Assembly (NCBI GenBank): GCA_018667855.1
Contig: JABIRL010000156.1
Coordinates: forward strand, 1-33,053
Length of the DNA stretch: 33,053 nt
Reading direction: 5' to 3'
Source of the DNA: Rhodospirillaceae bacterium
GTDB taxonomy: Bacteria > Pseudomonadota > Alphaproteobacteria > GCA-2731375
A program made the translations under genes and the position numbers. Positions 23,358 through 32,221 of this stretch are shown here, one piece after another (within the stretch, counting starts at the first letter, position 1; each line of letters begins with the position of its first letter). The notes below the pieces were generated by a model that saw only the letters and a list, made by a program, of their open reading frames with translations, ran no database searches and had not been told where the DNA came from.

Positions 23358-24137
23358 ATGAACGTTTCCACATTACCCTCGAAAGACACCCAGGGCGACG
23401 CCGCGCAACGGCAGGCGCGCATTGATCTGGCGGCCGCACACCGCCTGGCGGTGAAGGACGGCCTGCACGAAGGTATCTTCAATCACTTCACCCTGGCCGT
23501 GCCGAACACCAATGACCGCTACTATCAAATCCCCTTCGGGTTGCACTGGTCGGAAGTTACCGCCAGCTCCTTCATGGAAGTCAGCTACGACGGTGATGTC
23601 CTGGCCGGCGAAGGCGAGGTTGAACGCTCCGGCTACTGTATCCATGCGCCCATGCACCGGCTGTCGGAAGCGGCCGCCTGCGTGTTGCACACGCACATGC
23701 CCTTTGCCTCTGCCCTGGCCCGTCTGAAAGATCAGCGCATTTTGCCGATTGGTCAGACCGAACTGGGCGTCGCCATGCAGACCGCATACGACGATGAATA
23801 CACCGGCCCGGCGTTTGACCCGGCGGAAGGCGAACGCCTGCTGGGCGCCATCGGCGACAAATCGATCCTGATGATGGCTAATCATGGCGCCGTCACCATC
23901 GGCCGCAACGTGGCCGAGGCCTACGACCGCATGTACTATCTGGAGCGCGTGGCCCAGGTGCAACTATATGCCATGTGGACCGGCCAGCCCCTGCATGTGT
24001 TGAGCCAGGAGGTGATCGACAAATCAATCGCCGCCTTCAAGAAATCGCCCACCTACTACGGTCGACCCAACGCCGAGCACCACTTTGAAGCGCTCAAACG
24101 CATGCTGGACCGGGAACAGCCCGACTATAAGGACTAG
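23358..24137 (+). CDS. Class II aldolase/adducin-family protein
   Basis: A 259-residue protein from ATG 23358, chosen because GGAG is seven bases upstream; the frame is open to 23277 but that part lies in the promoter region. Zinc-site motifs: HTHMPFA (His111/His113) and MANHGAVTIG (His176), with EGIFNHFTLAVPN near the N-terminus. Relatives include fuculose-phosphate aldolase and methylthioribulose-phosphate dehydratase, but the subgroup lacking a sugar-phosphate-binding signature often has unknown substrates. The gene is followed after 159 bases by the lyase gene, so a small plus-strand catabolic unit is likely. Confidence 0.85.
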   Translation: MNVSTLPSKDTQGDAAQRQARIDLAAAHRLAVKDGLHEGIFNHFTLAVPNTNDRYYQIPFGLHWSEVTASSFMEVSYDGDVLAGEGEVERSGYCIHAPMHRLSEAAACVLHTHMPFASALARLKDQRILPIGQTELGVAMQTAYDDEYTGPAFDPAEGERLLGAIGDKSILMMANHGAVTIGRNVAEAYDRMYYLERVAQVQLYAMWTGQPLHVLSQEVIDKSIAAFKKSPTYYGRPNAEHHFEALKRMLDREQPDYKD

Positions 24138-24296
24138 TGCGGCTGTTCGGCGAAGACTCCATGGCCACGTTTCATCTAATACGGCTTCGCACCGGCGCCG
24201 GCGGCACGCATATACAATTCGAGACCTAACCCGCTTCTTTGCTATCCTCTTGACTAATCAACTTTGACAAAAGTCCAAGGGCGGGGAGACGGCATC

Positions 24297-25655
24297 ATGC
24301 AACAAGGCAATCCAACATCGTTGCGGGTCCCGGACCCGGGCATCGGGGAGTTGTTTGAACAGGATGCGAGGTGGCAGGCCTGGTTGGATGTGGAGGCGGC
24401 GTTGGTGAAGGCGGAGGCCGAGCTGGGCATGATACCGGCGGCGGCGGCCGTGGAGATTGTTCGCAAGTGCGATCTGTCATTGTTCGACCGGGAGCGCCTG
24501 ACAGAAGGATTTCAACGCACCGGGCATAGCCTGGTTCCCTTGATCTGGGAACTGTCCCGCCTTTGCGATGGTGAGGCCGGCAACTATGTCCACTGGGGCG
24601 CCACTACACAGAACATCACCCAAACCGGCGATCTGCTGCAACTGCGCAAGGCACACCGTGTCTTTCTGCGCCAGATCGGTGCCATTCTCACCGCCTTGGC
24701 CGATCTTGCCGATAGATCGAAGGACATGGCACTGCCGGGACGGACCCACGGCCAGCATGCCGTACCGGCAACATATGGCCTAAAGGTCGCTATCTGGATC
24801 GATGAATTCGCCCGCCATGTGGAACGCTTGATGCAGTGCGAACCGCGGGTCTTTCAGGCGCAGCTGGGCGGAGCGGCGGGAACCGCGGCCTCGTTCGGCG
24901 ATCAGGGACTGGAGGTACAGGCACGCATGGCCGCTCACCTGGAGATGCCCGCCATGGCGGTACCGGCGCGCAGCATCATGGATCACCTTGCCGAACACAT
25001 CATGGTCCTGGCGCTACTTGCGGCCAGTTGCGGCAAATTCGCCAATGAAATCTACACCGGTATGAAACAGGAGTTCGCGGAGGTGGAAGAGCCGATTTCC
25101 CCTGGTACGGTCGGCAGCTCGACCATGCCGCAGAAACGAAATCCGCACCTCTCGCAAGACATCATGGCCTACGCGGCGCAAATCCGGACCATGCTGCCCC
25201 TGGCGCTGGAAGCCGTGATGACGGAACATGAAGCAAACCGGCAAACTTCCCTGATGATGCGCCACGCGCAAAACCAGGTCTGCGCGCTGTTGGGGGATAC
25301 CTTGGAGCGCACGCGCATTCTTGCCGAAGGTTTGGTCCTGAAACCGGAACGCATGCGCGCCAATCTTGATCTGACGGAAGGTCTGATCATGGCGGAACCG
25401 GTCATGCTGGCCCTGGGCGAGCATGTGGGCCGCCAGGAAGCCCACGACATTGTCTATGATGCGGCCCAGGCAGCGGCAGGTGGCGATCAAAGCTTCAGCG
25501 ATCTGCTCAGCGCGGATCCACGCTTCAGCCAGCATCTCTCGCCGGGTCAAATCCAGGAAATGCTCGACCCAACGCGATACACCGGCCTGTGCAGCCAACT
25601 CGCCGAGCAACAGGCCAGGCGAGCCCGTGAATTATCAGCAACGCTGAACGACTAA
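24297..25655 (+). CDS. Fumarase/adenylosuccinate lyase superfamily enzyme (PcaB-like)
   Basis: A 452-residue enzyme from ATG 24297 with GGGGAG upstream; a TTG at 24264 is possible but has no ribosome site. It carries the superfamily's three signature regions: HWGATTQN (~99-106), TGRTHGQHA-like GRTHGQHAVPATY (148-160), and SPGTVGSSTMPQKRNP (268-283) with the mobile catalytic Ser loop. The sequence is closest in feel to 3-carboxy-cis,cis-muconate cycloisomerase (PcaB) and related argininosuccinate/adenylosuccinate-lyase-like proteins that eliminate an amine or carboxylate from a succinyl group. No other protocatechuate-pathway gene is nearby, so a pcaB call is not justified. It may act with the adjacent aldolase. 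Confidence 0.87.
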   Translation: MQQGNPTSLRVPDPGIGELFEQDARWQAWLDVEAALVKAEAELGMIPAAAAVEIVRKCDLSLFDRERLTEGFQRTGHSLVPLIWELSRLCDGEAGNYVHWGATTQNITQTGDLLQLRKAHRVFLRQIGAILTALADLADRSKDMALPGRTHGQHAVPATYGLKVAIWIDEFARHVERLMQCEPRVFQAQLGGAAGTAASFGDQGLEVQARMAAHLEMPAMAVPARSIMDHLAEHIMVLALLAASCGKFANEIYTGMKQEFAEVEEPISPGTVGSSTMPQKRNPHLSQDIMAYAAQIRTMLPLALEAVMTEHEANRQTSLMMRHAQNQVCALLGDTLERTRILAEGLVLKPERMRANLDLTEGLIMAEPVMLALGEHVGRQEAHDIVYDAAQAAAGGDQSFSDLLSADPRFSQHLSPGQIQEMLDPTRYTGLCSQLAEQQARRARELSATLND

Positions 25656-25666
25656 GAGTTGGGTGA

Positions 25667-27325
25667 CTAGAGGTCGCCGGTCGTCTCGAGAGACCGCAGG
25701 GCATCTCGAATAGCATCTTCCTTGCCGGATGCGTAAACCGCGATATCAGCATCTGTCCCCATGATGTGATTGGTCAGCCATTGGCGCAGAAATATCCGTA
25801 GCCGCCGGCGGGTTTCCGGTGCTCGCGTATTGCGCCAGGCATCGGCCAGTTTACTTACCCGGTCAGTAAGATCGCGATGAATACCGCGATGGCGCTCTAA
25901 ATCCGGATAGCCACAGACCGCCATGATGGCTTCCTCCCGCCGGAAGTGATCATGGGTGTAGGCGATCAGCTTGCTGATGATCTCATCCATGTCCTCATCG
26001 CCAACAGAGTGTTGTCTGACTTGATTCAGCAGCGAGATTAGAACCTGATGATCCTTATCCAAGACATCGATACCGACGCGCAGGCTTTCGTCCCATATCA
26101 ACGCCTCGTCGTTCGAGACCAGCGGCAGTTCAATCCAGAACGTGCTGCCGATGCCTTCCTCGCTCTCGAACCCGATGCGGCCCGCCAACCGTTCCACAAG
26201 CAGTTTTGAAACGTAGAGGCCGATGCCTGAACCTTCTTTCGCGACCGCGGCGTTGGTATCAAGCCGGTGAAACACCTGAAAGATATCCGCCTGATCATCA
26301 TCGGCGATACCGATGCCTGTATCCGTTACCGTGAGGAAGAAAAAACCATTGTCGGAGTCATGACCCCGCAATGTTGCCGACCCGCCTTCGCAATTGAATT
26401 TGATGGCATTGGAGAGAAGGTTGAGGACAACCTGCTTGAACCGCAGGGCGTCGGTTCGAATCATAATAGCGGGGCGGCGACTGAATTCATCGACCAGTTC
26501 CATGCCACGTTCCAGCGCCAACGGACGGATCAAGGCCATACAGTCGGCGACAACAGTGTTGGCGTTTACATCCGCTAATGTGAAAGGCGTTTGGTCCGCC
26601 TCTATCCGTGCCAGATCAAGGATATCGTTGACCAGTTTGAGGAGGTGATTGCCTCCCGCCAGGATATTCTCAACGTGGTCATTCTGCTTCGGAGAGAGCG
26701 CGTCTTTGAGTTCGATCTGTAATAACTGGGTAAAACCAAGAATGGCATTCAGCGGCGTGCGCAGTTCATGGCTCATGCTGGACAGGAATTCCGATTTTGC
26801 CTGATTGGCGCGATCAGCTTCCTGCCTGACAGCCAGCGACGGTTCTGACTTGCCTGCCGGCCGTTCCAAGTGCCAGACAATAGCGGCTTCCGTACCTTCG
26901 AACTGTACGAACTGGGTGTTCAACAGTACTGGCCATCGTGTGCCGTCAAAGCGTTGACGTTCTACCTCGTAGTTGGCCAAAACCTGGCCAGTCTTCAGCG
27001 CAACTTCAATACGGGCCAGATCTTCGGGGTTTACCCAGGTTTTCGAAGTATCCCGCACCAGTAAGTCTTCAGGTCTCGCCGCACCCAGGGCATCGACCAA
27101 AGCGGAATTCGCGAATAACCACCTTCCCGTCAGGCATTCCAGAACAGCGACACCCATCGGATTGGTTTCCAGGATTTCCTGCACGATCGTGTCCGCTTTT
27201 TCAGGTGATTTATTCGCCCAACCCTGGGCGTGATCAGTGGATTGACGTGAAGGCGCGTCAATTGGCGCTCGAGCGCTCATAAACTGTGGGTTTTCCGAAG
27301 GTTTCATGGAAATCGAATTACTCAT
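25667..27325 (-). CDS. PAS-histidine kinase with C-terminal hemerythrin domain
   Basis: A 552-residue soluble sensor kinase without transmembrane segments. Residues ~45-150 are a PAS domain (NPMGVAVLECLTGRWLFANS). HisKA follows with the phospho-acceptor His186 (SHELRTPLNAILGF), and HATPase with N-box (LNLLSNAIKF, Asn306), G1 (DTGIGI, 335-340) and G2 (GSGIGL, 365-370). Residues ~408-530 are a bacteriohemerythrin: all seven diiron ligands are present at canonical spacing (His426, His460, Glu464, His479, His483, His520, Asp525). Hemerythrins bind O2 and react with NO, so oxygen or NO is the likely signal. There is no receiver domain or adjacent response regulator, so the kinase is an orphan. ATG 27325 has no strong ribosome site; ATG 27307 is possible. 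The ~200-base AT-rich leader upstream probably carries its own promoter. Confidence 0.9.
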   Translation of the reverse strand: MSNSISMKPSENPQFMSARAPIDAPSRQSTDHAQGWANKSPEKADTIVQEILETNPMGVAVLECLTGRWLFANSALVDALGAARPEDLLVRDTSKTWVNPEDLARIEVALKTGQVLANYEVERQRFDGTRWPVLLNTQFVQFEGTEAAIVWHLERPAGKSEPSLAVRQEADRANQAKSEFLSSMSHELRTPLNAILGFTQLLQIELKDALSPKQNDHVENILAGGNHLLKLVNDILDLARIEADQTPFTLADVNANTVVADCMALIRPLALERGMELVDEFSRRPAIMIRTDALRFKQVVLNLLSNAIKFNCEGGSATLRGHDSDNGFFFLTVTDTGIGIADDDQADIFQVFHRLDTNAAVAKEGSGIGLYVSKLLVERLAGRIGFESEEGIGSTFWIELPLVSNDEALIWDESLRVGIDVLDKDHQVLISLLNQVRQHSVGDEDMDEIISKLIAYTHDHFRREEAIMAVCGYPDLERHRGIHRDLTDRVSKLADAWRNTRAPETRRRLRIFLRQWLTNHIMGTDADIAVYASGKEDAIRDALRSLETTGDL

Positions 27326-27527
27326 ACACCAGTACGGGCGATATTAGTCGAGATGGCACTCATAAAGTAATATCACCTATAGCATATAACATACCACCTC
27401 TAAACATCAATAGATGATCAGTCCCGGATACGGGCTTCTACAGCGGCGTTTCAAACACCCAGTGTGGCTAACCCGCCGGAAACAAAACCAACTGAACTAT
27501 CCGTTGCATCCCCGCCACACGTTGGAA

Positions 27528-29582
27528 TTAGGCCGCTTTGACATCAAGGAGGAATTTCTCAACCGTGGCCTTCAGAGTATTGGCCTGTTCAGCCAGGTTC
27601 CCGGATGCCGCCAAGACCTGAGAGGCCGCCGCGCCGGTATCCGATGTGGCCTGGGAGATGGTTGCGATGTTACTGCTCACCTCCTGGGTACCTTGCGCGG
27701 CCTGATCCACATTACGGCTAATCTCCTGCGTCGCAGCCGACTGCTCTTCGACCGCGGCCGCGATCGTGGTGGCTATTCCGTTGACCGTATCGATGGTTTT
27801 GCCGATCCCGGTCAGCGCCTCAAGCGCGCCCGTTGTTTCTGACTGCATGGTAGCGATCTGGGTTCCGATTTCCTCAGTCGCGCTGGCGGTTTGATTGGCC
27901 AGATTTTTGACTTCCGAGGCGACAACAGCAAAACCCTTGCCCGCCTCGCCGGCGCGTGCCGCCTCAATCGTGGCATTCAGGGCCAGCAGATTTGTCTGGG
28001 AAGCAATGTCGTTGATCAGGCCGACAACATCGCCGATCTTTTGCGCCGCCTCGTTCAAACCTTCCATGGCCACATTCGTATTTGCGGCCTCCTCCACGGC
28101 TTCCGATGTAATCCGTTCAGAGTCAGTCACCTGCCGCGTAATCTCGCCAATCGAAGCCGATAATTCTTCCGACGCGGAGGCCACCGTCTGCACATTGACG
28201 CTCGCCTGCTCCGATGCGGCGGCAATCGTGGTGGCCTGCTGTATGGTCTGATCCGCCGTTGCGGACATGGTTTTGGCCGTTGAATCCATCTCGGCGGTAG
28301 CCTCAGACACACCATTCAGCACATCACCCACGGCAATATCGAAATCGGCCGCCAGTTGTTCGACCTTGCGGGCACGCTGTTCGCGCTGAACACTCTCCGC
28401 TTTTTGTTCCGCAACCAGTTCGTCGTTGCGGATCATATTTTCCTTGAAGACCTGTACCGCTTCAGCCATTTGGCCCATCTCGTCACCACGTTCGATACCA
28501 GGGACTTCGATCGAGGTGTCGCCGTGCGAAAGTGTACCCATAGCTTCCGTCAGACCACCGGTCGCGCGCAGAATGTCACGGGACACGGCAACCAAAATGC
28601 CGATACCCACGATGCCGAGAGCCAAACCGGCCACGGCAAAAATTATTACACCCACAAGTGAGGCGCTTTTCAAATCCGCGGCCAGGGTACGCAGGTCGCT
28701 CGCGATATGGTCCTCAACCTGTTTCATCAAATTGATTTTCTTCGTGATCGCGCCGAACCAATAGCCACCTTCAATGCCGCCCATGTCGCCGGTCTGTGGC
28801 GAGGCGATGGCAATTTTGCGCATGCGGTCGACTTCCGCCACGACCGCGCCCGATAACGTACGCTCGTGCTCGCTCCACTGTGAGGGCGTCGCGTATAACT
28901 GAAAGCTTTTGAAATAATTCTTCTGCAGAGCAATCAATTCCACGAAACGGTTATAGACCGCTGGTTTGAATTTTCCGGCGCCAAAGCCGCCGGCGCCCAT
29001 GGCGCGCTCCAAACCAGCGCGTTCCTTGGCTTGCAGATAGGCGACGTAGCCGCTGATCGCCTTGCTGACGCCGTCATCGCTGCTGTTGCGCAGCATCTCC
29101 TCCACCACGCTCAATAGACCGCTAATGGTACCGGTATAATATTTCGCCATGCCCGGAATGGACGTCCGCAGGTCATCAACCTGTCCACGCATCTGCTGCA
29201 ACTGCTCAAGCTGGCTTACGATGGCACTGGCTTTCGCCTCGAACGCTCCGTCGAAATCAGTGAATGCAAAAGATTTGTAGCGCGCCTCGAACGCGGATCG
29301 CTTGCTGTCCGTTTCACTGCGTTGGCCAGGCAAAACCTTGGCGAATTTATTGCCTTTGCTGCCGATGAAGCCGGCGGATTCTCCCCGCTCCTTCTGCAAC
29401 TCATGCACCAGGGCGCTGATCGTCGGGGCAAAATCGGCAAGGACCTGGACCCGCCCCATCTCGTTCATTTTCTGGTATCGCTCAAAAACCAGAAAACTTG
29501 AATAAGCCAATAGGCCGATAACCGGTAACAAAACCGCTATGGTTAATTTTCCGCCAATATTCAGATTGTTCAAGATTTTCAT
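27528..29582 (-). CDS. Methyl-accepting chemotaxis protein with NIT sensor domain
   Basis: A 684-residue chemoreceptor. Transmembrane helix 1 (~12-32) is followed by a large periplasmic NIT domain ([18 protein letters not shown], the hallmark of PF08376, a nitrate/nitrite-responsive helical domain), TM2 (~308-333), HAMP ([20 protein letters not shown] ... EMGQMAEAV) and a long cytoplasmic coiled coil. The signalling tip ([20 protein letters not shown]) is intact. It would relay a ligand signal to CheA/CheW, none of which are in the window. No C-terminal CheR-binding pentapeptide is visible (it ends LLDVKAA). GGAAGGG lies before ATG 29582. It sits upstream of the hemerythrin kinase in the same direction with 202 bases between, suggesting two separately regulated sensors of electron acceptors. 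Confidence 0.92.
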   Translation of the reverse strand: MKILNNLNIGGKLTIAVLLPVIGLLAYSSFLVFERYQKMNEMGRVQVLADFAPTISALVHELQKERGESAGFIGSKGNKFAKVLPGQRSETDSKRSAFEARYKSFAFTDFDGAFEAKASAIVSQLEQLQQMRGQVDDLRTSIPGMAKYYTGTISGLLSVVEEMLRNSSDDGVSKAISGYVAYLQAKERAGLERAMGAGGFGAGKFKPAVYNRFVELIALQKNYFKSFQLYATPSQWSEHERTLSGAVVAEVDRMRKIAIASPQTGDMGGIEGGYWFGAITKKINLMKQVEDHIASDLRTLAADLKSASLVGVIIFAVAGLALGIVGIGILVAVSRDILRATGGLTEAMGTLSHGDTSIEVPGIERGDEMGQMAEAVQVFKENMIRNDELVAEQKAESVQREQRARKVEQLAADFDIAVGDVLNGVSEATAEMDSTAKTMSATADQTIQQATTIAAASEQASVNVQTVASASEELSASIGEITRQVTDSERITSEAVEEAANTNVAMEGLNEAAQKIGDVVGLINDIASQTNLLALNATIEAARAGEAGKGFAVVASEVKNLANQTASATEEIGTQIATMQSETTGALEALTGIGKTIDTVNGIATTIAAAVEEQSAATQEISRNVDQAAQGTQEVSSNIATISQATSDTGAAASQVLAASGNLAEQANTLKATVEKFLLDVKAA

Positions 29583-29736
29583 GTTTCACCCTTCCGCGAT
29601 TGCAACGCCCCAAACTGACTCTTTCGAGCCTTTTGACCGGCAACGGAAAACGTAGACACATAGGGCTAACAATTGTTTAAGCGTTGCTAATAAGTAGAAT
29701 TATTTTAATCTATAATATCGTTTCGCGTTATTGCGG

Positions 29737-29762
29737 CAAAAACGGCCGATAACGGCCTTTTG
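29737..29762. terminator. Candidate bidirectional terminator
   Basis: GGCCG (29744-29748) and CGGCC (29753-29757) form a short stem over ATAA. It is flanked by AAAAAC on the left and TTTTG on the right of the plus strand, so either strand gives a hairpin followed by a short U-run. It would end the leftward arfB-SDR-DUF952 transcript before the chemoreceptor gene. The stem is only five pairs, hence moderate confidence. Confidence 0.45.
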
Positions 29763-29823
29763 CCTCGCCAATTGAGGTTGGTGAAACATGGGGAGGCCAG
29801 TGTTGGGCCTCAAAAACCCTACG

Positions 29824-29866
29824 GCTGCGTCGATCGGACGCAGCTTGTTGACGCTGAAATAGCGTC
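29824..29866. other. Two adjacent GACGC-based hairpins
   Basis: GCTGCGTC (29824-29831) / GACGCAGC (29837-29844) form a perfect eight-bp stem over GATCG. Six bases on, GACGCT (29850-29855) / AGCGTC (29861-29866) form a six-bp stem over GAAAT. They lie just after the DUF952 stop on the minus strand. The arms share GACGC, so alternative pairing between the two is possible. They could be transcript-end processing structures; function unknown. Confidence 0.45.
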
Positions 29867-29922
29867 CGAGGAAACCTCCTTCGCGCCACGATGGTCTTCA
29901 AACAATCGTCTCGCTGGACTTT

Positions 29923-30291
29923 CTAAAGTTCCGCTTCCAGGGCCGGATGACCGTCCGGGAATTGATGCCGGCCGTCGCCCCCTAGAGGTAACTCAGTGAC
30001 TTCGACCACCGCATCCATGGGCAAGGCGCCATAGAGATGGGGAAACAGCTGTCCGCCGCGGGATGGCTCCCACTTCAAATCCGCCCCCAATTTGTCCACC
30101 GCCACCACCAGCAGCACAAGGCCCGCCTGCCCGGCCCGATGGATCGCCGTACTGGTACGAACTTGCGAGTGGGTGGAGAAATGCATGTAGCCGTCGCGCT
30201 GATCGTCGGCCGAACCGGTGTAACTGCCCCCACCCTGGCTCCCGCGCCAGGCTTCACCGTCGCAAACGTGATAAATCAGTTCTTCGCTCAT
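29923..30291 (-). CDS. DUF952 family protein
   Basis: A 122-residue cytoplasmic protein (ELIYHVCDGEAWR, DGYMHFSTHSQV, LVLLVVAVDKLGADLKWEPS, QLFPHLYGALPMDAVVEV), the full pattern of DUF952, a widespread small fold distantly resembling ADP-ribosyltransferase-like domains. No function is established. ATG 30291 overlaps the stop of the upstream SDR as ATGA, a classic translational-coupling overlap, so it is the third gene of arfB-SDR-DUF952. An upstream in-frame ATG at 30303 would lie inside the SDR and is less likely. Confidence 0.85.
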   Translation of the reverse strand: MSEELIYHVCDGEAWRGSQGGGSYTGSADDQRDGYMHFSTHSQVRTSTAIHRAGQAGLVLLVVAVDKLGADLKWEPSRGGQLFPHLYGALPMDAVVEVTELPLGGDGRHQFPDGHPALEAEL

Positions 30292-31058
30292 GCCGCCATC
30301 CATCCCCCGTCAACCATCAAATTCTCACCGGTAATATAACGTGCCTCGTCGCTGGCCAGAAAGGCCACGGCGCTGGCCACGTCATCGGGACGGCCCAGAC
30401 GCGGCAGGGGTGTCCGCCGTTCGGAATAGTCAATTAACTCGGGGTCATTGGCCCGGCCGGGTTTGCCGGTAACGATCTTGCCCGGCGCCACAGCGTTACA
30501 GATGATCTGATCGGCGCCATAATCAGCCGCGATCTGCCGGGTCATGTAGACCACGGCCGCCTTACCCGTGCCGTAGGCGATATCCCGGGGCGAGGAAATC
30601 ATACCGTGCTGGGAGGAAATGTTGACGATCCGCCCCCGCGCCTCGGCCTGCACATCCTGTGTCAGCATCTGTTGCACGGCCCGCTTACAGCCGAGAAATA
30701 CGCCTTTTGCATTCACGGCGAGGACCTGATCCCATTCCGCCACGGAGGTCTCCAGCAAAGGTTTACCGACCGAGATAGCGGCGTTGTTGATCATGGCGTC
30801 AAGGCGGCCATGTCTGGCTGCCACGGCGCTGATCACCTGGTCCAGATCATCCCATGACGTCACATCGCCCTGCACATATTCCGCCTGTCCGCCCGCCGCC
30901 AGAATTTCCGAGACCGTTGCTTCCCCACCTTCGCGGACATCTTCGGTGCGGTCAAAATTGGTGACCGCCGCACCCTCGGCCGCCAACAGTTTGCAAATGG
31001 CGCGGCCGATCCCGGACGAGCCCCCCGTCACGATAACCGCTCTATTCTTAAATCGCAT
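30288..31058 (-). CDS. Short-chain dehydrogenase/reductase (SDR)
   Basis: A 256-residue classical SDR: TGGSSGIG (11-18), NNAAIS, catalytic Ser in NISSQHG, YGTGK (Tyr/Lys) and MVDGGWMAA at the end. NFDRTED after strand 2 has an acidic residue near the adenine-ribose site, leaning to NAD(H). GGAGAAG lies just before ATG 31058. It starts 12 bases after the arfB gene and overlaps the DUF952 gene by four bases, so it is co-transcribed with both although no functional link to ribosome rescue is known. The substrate is unknown. Confidence 0.88.
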   Translation of the reverse strand: MRFKNRAVIVTGGSSGIGRAICKLLAAEGAAVTNFDRTEDVREGGEATVSEILAAGGQAEYVQGDVTSWDDLDQVISAVAARHGRLDAMINNAAISVGKPLLETSVAEWDQVLAVNAKGVFLGCKRAVQQMLTQDVQAEARGRIVNISSQHGMISSPRDIAYGTGKAAVVYMTRQIAADYGADQIICNAVAPGKIVTGKPGRANDPELIDYSERRTPLPRLGRPDDVASAVAFLASDEARYITGENLMVDGGWMAA

Positions 31059-31070
31059 CGGTCTTCTCCA

Positions 31071-31493
31071 TTAATCCTGGGCGCTGACGGCGCCGCGTGT
31101 CTTTTTCAGGTTTCCGCGCTTGCGCTTGCCGTCCATGCGGCGGCGCTTGGCGCCCAGACTTGGCTTCGTGGGACGGCGGTGTTTCGGCGGCGTAGCGGCG
31201 GCACGCAGCAATTCCAGTAGGCGGTCGAGGGCATCCTGGCGGTTGCGCTCTTGGCTGCGGTGGCGGCTGGCGTTGAGCACGATGACACCGGCTTGCGTCA
31301 TGCGCCGGCCGGCCAGGGGGCGCAGGCGACGCAACAGGGACGGCGACAAGGCGGGGCTGCTGGCGGCATCGAACCGCAGTTGCACGGCCGAGGCGACCTT
31401 GTTCACATTCTGCCCGCCAGGACCCGGCGCACGGATGAAGCGTTCCTCAATCTCGTCTTCACCAAGACTTATGCTGTCGGTAACCTGTATCAT
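31071..31493 (-). CDS. arfB: Alternative ribosome-rescue factor / peptidyl-tRNA hydrolase ArfB (YaeJ)
   Basis: A 140-residue protein with the release-factor GGQ motif (APGPGGQNVNKV, GGQ at ~26-28), which hydrolyses peptidyl-tRNA, and a very basic C-terminal tail (KHRRPTKPSLGAKRRR, then DGKRKRGNLKKTRG). In YaeJ this tail enters the empty mRNA channel of stalled ribosomes. There is no codon-recognition domain, as expected for ArfB. It frees ribosomes stalled on mRNA lacking a stop codon. The ribosome site before ATG 31493 is weak (AGGG very close). It is first in the three-gene minus-strand unit and divergent from the LysE-type exporter across 53 bases. Confidence 0.93.
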   Translation of the reverse strand: MIQVTDSISLGEDEIEERFIRAPGPGGQNVNKVASAVQLRFDAASSPALSPSLLRRLRPLAGRRMTQAGVIVLNASRHRSQERNRQDALDRLLELLRAAATPPKHRRPTKPSLGAKRRRMDGKRKRGNLKKTRGAVSAQD

Positions 31494-31546
31494 TGCCCTA
31501 ATTGAGTTCTACTGTCCGCGATTTCGCGTGAGGAAATACCACAGTC

Positions 31547-32164
31547 ATGACCCTGACCGCCATCCTTGCCTTTGCCATGGCCATGTTTTTGTTTTCGGCC
31601 ACGCCGGGGCCGGGCTTTTTCGCCACCACCGCGCGGGTATTGACGTCGGGTTTTGGCGCCGCGATTGGAATGCTGATCGGCATCCGCATTTCGGATTTGA
31701 TCTTCCTCACCCTCGCTCTTACCGGCATGGCCGCGGCGACGGAGGCCATGGGCGAGATGTTCATCGTCGTCAAGCTGGCATGCGGCACCTATCTGATTTG
31801 GCTGGGATATTGCATGTGGCGCCAACCGCCGCCCAATGCCGAGGATGAACCGAATAAGGCGCGGCACGGCCTGGTTCGCAGTATATTGGATGGCCTGATC
31901 GTCGGACTGAGCAACCCGAAATCCATCCTGTTCTATGCCGCACTGTTACCGAGCTTCTTTGATCTGGCCGCCATCCAGGCCTGGGACATCGCCATACTGA
32001 CGGCCATCGTGCTGATTACACCAAGCGTGGTCGATCTATTTTATCTGATCATGGCCGCGAACGTCCGCCGGTTGTTTCGCAAGCCCCGCGCGGGGCAAAT
32101 CCTGCGCCGGCTGGGCGCGGCGACCCTGACGGGGGTGGGAGTTTCCATCATCATTGATCGCTGA
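31547..32164 (+). CDS. LysE-family amino acid exporter (RhtB-like)
   Basis: A 205-residue inner-membrane protein with about six hydrophobic helices. Family marks: the N-terminal FLFSATPGPGFFATTARVLTSG (PGP motif), GMLIGIRISDLIFLTLAL, KLACGTYLIWLGYCMWRQP, and LVRSILDGLIVGLSNPKSILFYAALLP (GLxNPK motif), all typical of LysE/RhtB translocators that export amino acids by proton antiport. GAGGAAA lies before ATG 31547. It is followed after 57 bases by the NIPSNAP gene. The transported compound cannot be told from sequence. Confidence 0.88.
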   Translation: MTLTAILAFAMAMFLFSATPGPGFFATTARVLTSGFGAAIGMLIGIRISDLIFLTLALTGMAAATEAMGEMFIVVKLACGTYLIWLGYCMWRQPPPNAEDEPNKARHGLVRSILDGLIVGLSNPKSILFYAALLPSFFDLAAIQAWDIAILTAIVLITPSVVDLFYLIMAANVRRLFRKPRAGQILRRLGAATLTGVGVSIIIDR

Positions 32165-32221
32165 GTTGTTTTTCCCCTCCATCATTGGCAAGATCACCTA
32201 CAAATAAGGGAGGAGACCATC

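Larger units (their letters stand above)
29583..29922. other. Gene-free stretch: chemoreceptor promoter region plus hairpin cluster
   Basis: 340 bases between the chemoreceptor start and the end of the DUF952 gene. The first ~140 bases (to about 29725) are AT-rich and presumably carry the chemoreceptor promoter; I cannot define the boxes. The remainder holds four inverted repeats in a row: 29744-29757, 29793-29811 (AGGCC/GGCCT type, GAGGCC...GGCCTC), 29824-29844 and 29850-29866. No coding frame here looks real. Confidence 0.7.

Noticed and set aside
24297-25655. Calling the lyase pcaB
   Set aside because: No other protocatechuate-pathway genes nearby, and the superfamily signature alone does not define the substrate.
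29793-29816. Hairpin GAGGCC...GGCCTC followed by AAAAA as a plus-strand terminator
   Set aside because: The run after the stem is A, not T, on the plus strand, and on the minus strand the stem is followed by CCCC.
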